Below, one piece after another: positions 59,384 through 64,000 of a stretch of DNA of 64,000 nucleotides. The notes beneath the pieces are model-generated. The model did no database searches, had not been told where the DNA came from, and was given only the letters and a program-made list of their open reading frames with translations. Both the position numbers and the translations under genes were made by a program. How positions within the stretch are numbered: the first letter of the stretch is position 1; every line of letters begins with the position of its first letter. Where the stretch lies: the NCBI RefSeq assembly GCF_030345795.1, contig NZ_JAUALB010000001.1:3526001-3590000 (forward strand), given 5' to 3'. Source of the stretch: Micromonospora sp. WMMA1363 (lineage in GTDB: Bacteria; Actinomycetota; Actinomycetes; Mycobacteriales; Micromonosporaceae).

Positions 59384-59622
59384 CAACACTCCCCCACAGT
59401 GTCACCGCCGAGACGTGGCGGTTGCGCTGGGACATCGTCAGCAAACGGTGCACCGCGCTCGAGGCGCACACCGACGACGAGCGCGCCGCACTGATGGGCA
59501 TCTCCCGCGCCACCCTCGACCGCTGGCGACGTGGCACCCACGCCGCCAGCAGCAAGCGCGAACGCCGCGCCGCCGAACGCCTCGGTCTCCCCCGCGACGC
59601 CATGTGGGAGCGGGCCTCATGA
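59371..59622 (+). CDS. Small HTH protein, first early gene of the element
   Basis: 83 aa from the ATG at 59371, which lies within the operator palindrome; ATG codons at 59359 and 59362 are alternatives. There is no ribosome site, so a leaderless transcript is plausible. The C-terminal half is HTH-like: DDERAALMGISRATLDRWRR, then GTHAASSKRERRAAERLGLP. It ends in an ATGA overlap with the next gene. Possibly a Cro-like or excisionase-type regulator; this is inferred from place and size. Confidence 0.65.
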   Translation: MHDTPTLPHSVTAETWRLRWDIVSKRCTALEAHTDDERAALMGISRATLDRWRRGTHAASSKRERRAAERLGLPRDAMWERAS

Positions 59623-59873
59623 CCGAGCAACTCCGCAAGGACCGCGCCGCCGCCGGCCGTATCGGCGGACTCCGCCGCGCCGCCCGTGACCTCGACCCCA
59701 CAGCTACTGCCCGCAGCGGCCAACGCGGCCTCACCGCCCGCTTCGACGCCCAGGTCCCAGCCGAGATCACCGACCCCGCCGAACGGGCCCGCCGGATCGG
59801 CCTACTCCGCCGCGCGCACATGGCCGACCTCGCCCACAAGAGCGCTAAAGCCCGCGCGAGGCGAGCCGCATGA
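59619..59873 (+). CDS. Small basic helical protein of the element
   Basis: 84 aa, ATG overlapping the previous stop (ATGA). Rich in Arg/Ala: RKDRAAAGRIGGLRRAARDL, then TDPAERARRIGLLRRAHMAD, then SAKARARRA. It resembles short DNA-binding or hypothetical phage proteins; no specific family is recognised. It overlaps the antirepressor start by 4 bp. Confidence 0.6.
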   Translation: MTEQLRKDRAAAGRIGGLRRAARDLDPTATARSGQRGLTARFDAQVPAEITDPAERARRIGLLRRAHMADLAHKSAKARARRAA

Positions 59874-60667
59874 GCGCCGTCCAGGTGTTCGCCTACGACG
59901 ACACCGAGATCCGAACCGTTCTCGCCGACGGAGACCCCTGGTTCGTCGCCGCCGACATCGCCCGCCCGCTCGGATATCGAATGGCATCCGACATGACCCG
60001 TCGCCTCGACGAGGACGACAGGGGTACGCGTTCAGTGCGTACCCCATCCGGCCAGCAGGACATGACCGTGATCTCCGAGGCCGGCCTCTACGTTGCGATC
60101 CTCGGCAGCAAGGTCCCCGGCGCGAGGGCATTCAAGCGGTGGGTCACGCACGAGGTGCTGCCGGCGATCCGCCGGACCGGCCGCTACGACACGACCCCCG
60201 CCATCCCGCAAACCTACGCCGAGGCGCTCCAGCTCGCCGCCGACCAGGCCCGCCAGATCGAGGACCAGGCCGCCAAGCTGGCCGTCGCCGCACCGAAGGC
60301 CGAGTCGTGGGACACACTCGCCTCCGCCGACGGCGACTGGTCCGTCCGCGACGCCGCCAAAGTCCTGTCCCGGGACCCGGTGATCGCGCTGGGCGAGCGC
60401 CGACTGTTCACGATCCTCGCCCAGCGCGAGTGGATCTTCCGGCAGCGGGGCGACGGACGGTGGCGGGCCTACCAGCGGGCCATCGACGCCGGCTGGCTGT
60501 CGGAGCTGCCCGCCTCGCACTACCACCCGCGCAGCGGGGAGCTGGTCCTCGACGCCCCGCAGGTGCGGGTCACCACGAAGGGCCTGCACGACCTGCACCG
60601 CCGTCTGGGCGGGTCGCAGCCGCTGCGTACCGGTCAGCAGCTCGAGCTGCTGACGAACCGCGCCTGA
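59870..60667 (+). CDS. BRO/KilA-type phage antirepressor
   Basis: 265 aa, ATG overlapping the previous stop. Residues 1-105 form a Bro-N domain: VQVFAYDDTEIRTVLADGDP, then WFVAADIARPLGYRMASDMT and VISEAGLYVAILGSKVPGAR, then FKRWVTHEVLPAIRRTGRY. The C-terminal KilA-C/ANT-like domain (about 145-250) has DGDWSVRDAAKVLSRDPVIA and LFTILAQREWIFRQ. Such proteins act in phage early regulation, often counteracting the repressor. Presence next to an XRE repressor points to a prophage or phage-derived element. Confidence 0.9.
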   Translation: MSAVQVFAYDDTEIRTVLADGDPWFVAADIARPLGYRMASDMTRRLDEDDRGTRSVRTPSGQQDMTVISEAGLYVAILGSKVPGARAFKRWVTHEVLPAIRRTGRYDTTPAIPQTYAEALQLAADQARQIEDQAAKLAVAAPKAESWDTLASADGDWSVRDAAKVLSRDPVIALGERRLFTILAQREWIFRQRGDGRWRAYQRAIDAGWLSELPASHYHPRSGELVLDAPQVRVTTKGLHDLHRRLGGSQPLRTGQQLELLTNRA

Positions 60668-60739
60668 CACAGGGCGAGCCCCCACCGCACCACCGGCAGG
60701 GGCCCAACACCCGGACAAACCCACTCACAGGAGGTCCAG

Positions 60740-61228
60740 ATGCAAGAGCAAACCGTACCGCAGACCACCGCCGCCGAGATCCTCACCGGGCTCACCGCCG
60801 TCGGCCTCACCGTCACCGGCCAGCAAATCGAGGCCGACAGCATCAAAGCCATCGCCGCCGGCGCGAAGCCGACCCCACCGGACTACTGGGAGTCCCTCGC
60901 CGACAACCTGCGGCAGGCCGCCAACCGGGTCGCCGGGCTCGTCGGCACGCCGGCGCCCGCCTGGACGACCTTGGACATCACGGTCGTCGCCCCGCAGGAC
61001 GCCAGCATGGCCAGCGCCGCGGTTGTCGACGCGGTCGCCGAGGCGATCGGCGCCACCGCGCTCACCTCCTCCGTCGGGCTCGATCTGCGACAGCACAAGA
61101 CCGAGACGCGTATCGGCAACCTCCGGGTCGAGGCAATCGCGTACCTGCCGGCGGAGGGGTCGGAGCTGGAGCGGCTGCGGGCCCGGGTCGCCGAGCTGGA
61201 GGCCGAGCGCGCCGAGGTGACCCGGTGA
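60740..61228 (+). CDS. Hypothetical phage-type protein
   Basis: 162 aa from an ATG at 60740 with AGGAGG about 6 bases upstream. A helical N-terminal region (TAAEILTGLTAVGLTVTGQQ), a mixed central domain with two strands (WTTLDITVVAPQDAS; LRVEAIAYLPAEG) and a C-terminal coiled coil (LERLRARVAELEAERAEV). No family recognised. The GTGA overlap with the next frame indicates coupled translation. Confidence 0.7.
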   Translation: MQEQTVPQTTAAEILTGLTAVGLTVTGQQIEADSIKAIAAGAKPTPPDYWESLADNLRQAANRVAGLVGTPAPAWTTLDITVVAPQDASMASAAVVDAVAEAIGATALTSSVGLDLRQHKTETRIGNLRVEAIAYLPAEGSELERLRARVAELEAERAEVTR

Positions 61229-61317
61229 GCCCGGCAGCGGCGGAGGCCATCGTCCTGCGGCACCTCACCCCCGACCTAGCCGCCGCCCGCGCCCAGGCCA
61301 CCAACCCGAAGCCGTAG
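61225..61317 (+). CDS. Possible 30-aa peptide
   Basis: A GTG at 61225 overlaps the previous stop and opens a 30-codon frame, SPAAAEAIVLRHLTPDLAAA then RAQATNPKP, ending 9 bp before the next gene's ATG. Its place in a chain of overlapping genes favours translation, but no family is known. Confidence 0.4.
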   Translation: MSPAAAEAIVLRHLTPDLAAARAQATNPKP

Positions 61318-61326
61318 GAGGCCACC

Positions 61327-61875
61327 ATGACCGAACCCCACACCGCCCGCGTGTACTCCACCACCGACCCGACCATCGTGACCGCGTACCGGGCGACCGC
61401 CGCCGCGTTCGCCGAGGTGGGCCGCCGCGCCCGCGAAGACGCCGCCGCGCTGGGCAACAACACCGGTCCGCTCATCGTCAACAGCCGGGTGTCCGCACCA
61501 GAGGTCGTCGGCCTCGCCACCGACACCCCGGACGCCCCGCCGGCCGGATGGCGGTACTCGAAGACCGACGAGCACCTGGTGCCCCGCCGCGGCAAGCCGG
61601 GCGAGGCCGCGCGGCAGTGGCTCGCCGACCACCAGCCGCCGGACATGCGTGCCGTCATGGAGCTGCACGGCCTGCCCCGGACCGCGAAGCCGGGTGACGA
61701 CTTCCGGTGGTTCCTGGCCACGCCGGGCCTGTTCGAGCACGACGGGACGGTGTGGGCGATGTACCTGAACGAGCCCGACGGGGACTGCCGGTGGGAGCGG
61801 CGGAAGGTGTCGGAGTGGCACGCCGCCCGTGAGGCGATGGAGGCCGCGCAGAAGCCCGCCGAGGTGCCGGCATGA
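61327..61875 (+). CDS. Hypothetical phage-type protein
   Basis: 182 aa from an ATG at 61327 behind TAGGAGG. Visible features: a helical N-terminus (TAYRATAAAFAEVGRRARED), PPAGWRYSKTDEHLVPRRGK, then a compact domain with DDFRWFLATPGLFEHDGTVW, then AMYLNEPDGDCRW and a terminal helix. No family recognised; soluble. The ATGA overlap with the next gene continues the operon. Confidence 0.7.
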   Translation: MTEPHTARVYSTTDPTIVTAYRATAAAFAEVGRRAREDAAALGNNTGPLIVNSRVSAPEVVGLATDTPDAPPAGWRYSKTDEHLVPRRGKPGEAARQWLADHQPPDMRAVMELHGLPRTAKPGDDFRWFLATPGLFEHDGTVWAMYLNEPDGDCRWERRKVSEWHAAREAMEAAQKPAEVPA

Positions 61876-62057
61876 GCTTCGACGTCACCGTGTTGGAAGC
61901 CGCCCGCGCCGTGGAGGAACGGGTCCTGAACGGCCTCATGTTGGAGCGGCACGGTCGGGTCGAGGACCCGCACTACGCCGCCGCGACCGAGGCCCGCCGG
62001 TTGATCGCCGCCGAGCACGCCCGCCGCCACCCGCTCACCACCGGAGGCCAGCGATGA
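61872..62057 (+). CDS. Small hypothetical protein of the element
   Basis: 61 aa, ATG overlapping the previous stop. Mainly helical: FDVTVLEAARAVEERVLNGL, then HYAAATEARRLIAAEHARRH. No family recognised. The stop overlaps the next ATG by 4 bp. Confidence 0.65.
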   Translation: MSFDVTVLEAARAVEERVLNGLMLERHGRVEDPHYAAATEARRLIAAEHARRHPLTTGGQR

Positions 62058-62302
62058 GCGCCACCAGCATGACGCACTACCGCATCGTCTTCGATCGCAT
62101 CGGGCGTACGCGAGATGTGCCGCCGCTCGACGCGCACGCCGTGGATGCCGACCACCTGGCGGAGCAGATCTACCGCTACGCCCGCCGCTTCCTGATCTCC
62201 AAGGATGTCGAGGTGTGGGTCGGCATGGACCACATGCGTGGCGGCATCACCTGCGGCTTCAGCAACGGCGGCAGCTTCACAATCGAGGACGGTGCCCGGT
62301 GA
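62054..62302 (+). CDS. Small hypothetical protein of the element
   Basis: 82 aa from an ATG at 62054 with GGAGGCCAGCG upstream. An alpha/beta pattern: HYRIVFDRIGRTRDVPPLDA, then ADHLAEQIYRYARRFLISKD, then VEVWVGMDHMRGGITCGFSN. It may be a small dimeric fold, but no family is recognised. It overlaps both neighbours by 4 bp. Confidence 0.65.
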   Translation: MSATSMTHYRIVFDRIGRTRDVPPLDAHAVDADHLAEQIYRYARRFLISKDVEVWVGMDHMRGGITCGFSNGGSFTIEDGAR

Positions 62303-62508
62303 GCGCCCCGACATGGCCGGCCACGGCCGGACCACACACCGACCTCGTCCGTCTTGCCGAGCTCGTCGCGGACACCGACAACCTGATTGATGCCTGCCGG
62401 GCCACGGTGGCTGACGTGGAGGCCGCTATCGGCGCCACGGTGCACCTGCCCCGGCACTGTCCCGGCCTGGAGCCGCTGACCGACCCAGCGCTGCGGGAGG
62501 TGGCGTGA
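62299..62508 (+). CDS. Small hypothetical protein of the element
   Basis: 69 aa from a GTG at 62299 overlapping the previous stop. A helix (TDLVRLAELVADTDNLIDAC) and an acidic segment (ATVADVEAAIGATVHLP) are followed by a short tail. No family recognised. Confidence 0.6.
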   Translation: MSAPTWPATAGPHTDLVRLAELVADTDNLIDACRATVADVEAAIGATVHLPRHCPGLEPLTDPALREVA

Positions 62509-62741
62509 TGGTCGGCATCGACCGTATCGACGGCGGCACCAACACCGCCCGCCTATCCGCCGCTGAACAGGACCGCATCGCCCGCGAACAGCGGCAGGCA
62601 CACGCACTCGCCTACCTACGCCGACGCGGCCTGGACGGGCCCGGTGACATCGCGGAAATCCTCGGCCTGATCGAGCCCGCCAAACCGCGGCGGCAGCGGC
62701 CCGCCCGGACGACCGCCAACCCGGGTCAGGCGCGGTCGTGA
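62505..62741 (+). CDS. Small basic hypothetical protein of the element
   Basis: 78 aa from a GTG at 62505 (an ATG follows at 62508). A helical region SAAEQDRIAREQRQAHALAY, then LRRRGLDGPGDIAEILGLIE, then a basic tail. The central segment could be a small winged or HTH domain; not recognised. Confidence 0.6.
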   Translation: MMVGIDRIDGGTNTARLSAAEQDRIAREQRQAHALAYLRRRGLDGPGDIAEILGLIEPAKPRRQRPARTTANPGQARS

Positions 62742-62974
62742 CCGGCCGGCACCGCCCCGACACCGGACCCATCCACGACGGCCCCCGCTGCTGCCGCGGC
62801 TGCTGGACCCCACCCGGCCGCACCCACGGCCCCGCCTGCCCCGCCGCCCCCGCACCCCGGCGGCGCCTCACCTACCCCCTGGACGCCCGCGTGTGGACCG
62901 GCCTGCTGATCGGCCTACCCATCGGCGTGTGCCTCTACCTACTGATCGCCCTGCTGATCTGGAGCCTCACATGA
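62738..62974 (+). CDS. Small single-pass membrane protein of the element
   Basis: 78 aa from a GTG at 62738. The N-terminal half is Cys/Pro-rich (DGPRCCRGCWTPPGRTHGPA) and the C-terminal half ends in one transmembrane helix (WTGLLIGLPIGVCLYLLIAL). The C-terminus is only a few residues beyond the membrane. Role unknown. It overlaps the next gene by 4 bp. Confidence 0.6.
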   Translation: MTGRHRPDTGPIHDGPRCCRGCWTPPGRTHGPACPAAPAPRRRLTYPLDARVWTGLLIGLPIGVCLYLLIALLIWSLT

Positions 62975-63792
62975 CCATCGACCTGACCGTCATCACCCTC
63001 GACAAGGGCGCCCACAACGACCGCGAGGACGGCGTCTGCCTGCTGGAGGCCGTCGCTTGGTTCGCCGGCGAGCCCCACGACGACGCTCCGCGATGCGTGT
63101 CCCCGGTGCTGGGGGCGTTCGGCCGCGGCCTGAACGACGTGCTACCCGACGACCAGCGGCAGTCCCTGGTGCCGTTGATCCCGTCCCTGGTCGGTACCAG
63201 GAGCGACGGCCTGGATGAGCGCCGCAGCTACATGGCGCTGGACTGGCTGATCCGCACGTACACCCCGGCGTGGCTGGACCTGGCCGGGTTGACGGTGGAG
63301 GCGAGTGCGCTGCGGGATCTGCGGCGCATCGTGGACCTGGCTGCCGCGCAGGCCGCCGGGCCGGTCGTTCGGGTCGGCTACGACAAGGCTGCGGCGGCCA
63401 GGGATGCGGCCAGGGCTGCGGCATGGGATGCGGCCAGGGCTGCGGCCAGGGATGCGGCCAGGGCTGCGGCCAGGGCTGCGGCCAGGGCTGCGGCCAGGGC
63501 TGCGGCCAGGGCTGCGGCCGGGGCTGCGGCCGGGGCTGCGGCATGGGCTGCGGCCAGGGATGCGGCCAGGGCTGCGGCCAGGGATGCGGCCAGGGATGCG
63601 GCCGGGGCTGCGGCATGGGCTGCGGCATGGGATGCGGCCAGGGCTGCGGCATGGGATGCGGCCAGGGCTGCGGCCGGGGCTGCGGCCAGGGCTGCGGCAT
63701 GGGATGCGCTGAAACCGACCGTTGACCAGCTCCAACGCTCCGCTATCGAGTTGTACAGCGCGCTGATCCAGCCGCCGGAGGTGGACCGGTGA
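62971..63792 (+). CDS. Element protein with long alanine-rich repeat domain
   Basis: 273 aa from an ATG at 62971. Residues 1-135 form a globular domain with GVCLLEAVAWFAGEPHDDAP, then CVSPVLGAFGRGLNDVLPDD and RSYMALDWLIRTYTPAWLDL. Residues about 140-248 are four-residue repeats of ARAA, ARDA, AWDA and AGAA, predicted as one long alanine-rich helix. A 20-residue C-terminal segment (LKPTVDQLQRSAIELYSALI) follows. Similar Ala/Trp/Asp repeats occur in actinophage and actinomycete proteins of unknown function. The DNA repeat is at 63397-63711. Confidence 0.7.
   Translation: MTIDLTVITLDKGAHNDREDGVCLLEAVAWFAGEPHDDAPRCVSPVLGAFGRGLNDVLPDDQRQSLVPLIPSLVGTRSDGLDERRSYMALDWLIRTYTPAWLDLAGLTVEASALRDLRRIVDLAAAQAAGPVVRVGYDKAAAARDAARAAAWDAARAAARDAARAAARAAARAAARAAARAAAGAAAGAAAWAAARDAARAAARDAARDAAGAAAWAAAWDAARAAAWDAARAAAGAAARAAAWDALKPTVDQLQRSAIELYSALIQPPEVDR
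63397..63711 (+). repeat. 12-bp degenerate tandem repeat (GCTGCGGCCAGG and variants)
   Basis: About 26 copies of a 12-bp unit, mainly GCTGCGGCCAGG and GATGCGGCCAGG with GCATGG and GGGGCT variants. All copies keep the reading frame, coding for a four-residue Ala-rich helical repeat. No spacers, so not a CRISPR. Confidence 0.9.
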
Positions 63793-64000
63793 CCGCCGTC
63801 GATGAGCTGACCGCCGCCCTCGAGCTGACCCGCGCCGCCCTCGACGAGGCCAACCGGCGCCGCACCGTCGCCGAAGCCGACAGCGCGGCCCTGACCCGCA
63901 TCAACCACGGCCTGGCCGGTGAGCGGGACCGCCTCGCCGACCAACTGGACATCGCCCACGCCGCCTGCGACCGGCTGACCCGGCACACCCGCCAATGGCG
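63789..64000 (+). CDS. Coiled-coil protein of the element (cut by window end)
   Basis: Starts with a GTG at 63789 overlapping the previous stop, and is open to the window edge (about 70 residues seen). The sequence is a heptad-like helix: VDELTAALELTRAALDEANR, then TVAEADSAALTRINHGLAGE, then DRLADQLDIAHAACDRLTRH. No family recognised; the rest lies outside. Confidence 0.65.
   Translation, partial: MTAVDELTAALELTRAALDEANRRRTVAEADSAALTRINHGLAGERDRLADQLDIAHAACDRLTRHTRQW

Noticed and set aside
63397..63711. CRISPR or non-coding satellite
   Set aside because: A 12-bp unit without spacers, maintained in one reading frame that continues on both sides.

Overview
The window is high-GC DNA from an actinomycete, most likely a Micromonosporaceae member such as Micromonospora. 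The grounds are codon and base composition, many GTG starts and 4-bp start/stop overlaps, a conservon-type operon (sensor, roadblock, DUF742, GTPase), a DUF3263 protein and a LamG/RHS polymorphic-toxin locus typical of the group. No database search was run; family names come from recognising motifs.

Layout. 1-1178: 3'-truncated secreted hydrolase. 1592-10157: signalling operon (accessory membrane protein, CvnA-like sensor, roadblock protein, DUF742 protein, small GTPase, hypothetical, CDC48-like AAA ATPase). 10198-12860: GNAT, PP2C-like phosphatase, small membrane protein, DUF3263. 13044-17129: amino-sugar operon (divergent DeoR repressor, SIS protein, ROK kinase, NagA). 17656-20989: DUF4032 protein, PAP2 phosphatase, amino-acid permease. 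21052-32384: a ruined polymorphic-toxin locus on the minus strand, in which a LamG/lectin gene and an RHS-type toxin gene are broken by four insertion sequences (IS5-, IS630-, ISL3- and IS256-like) and by a deletion. Two putative immunity/accessory genes survive downstream. 32747-40882: housekeeping and accessory genes (RCK-channel-RCK protein, DNA glycosylase-like protein, CrtU-like flavoprotein, HNH nuclease, enoyl-CoA hydratase, GabD2-like dehydrogenase with a TetR partner).

41492-58303 holds the most interesting locus: an iterative polyketide/PUFA-synthase-like cluster. The first megasynthase carries two fused nitronate-monooxygenase-like (PfaD-type) barrels, KS, AT, ACP and KR. The second carries KS, AT, DH and a C-terminal phosphopantetheinyl transferase. 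They are followed by a discrete ACP, an alpha/beta hydrolase and a sulfotransferase. The hydrolase has a Ser/Glu/His layout like that of the decarboxylating thioesterase of CurM, and the sulfotransferase overlaps it. This suggests sulfation-assisted release, possibly giving a terminal alkene; a sulfated polyene or lipid is the main alternative. The hydrolase also contains a 30-bp in-frame tandem repeat of 5.7 copies.

58611-64000: a 45-nt 3' fragment of a tRNA-Thr(UGU) gene marks the left attachment site of an integrated element (prophage or ICE) that runs off the right edge. Its visible genes are an XRE repressor, palindromic operators, an early HTH protein, a BRO/KilA-type antirepressor and a run of tightly overlapping small genes, one with a long alanine-rich repeat. 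A degraded tyrosine-recombinase remnant lies just outside the attachment site, which hints at an earlier integration at the same tRNA.
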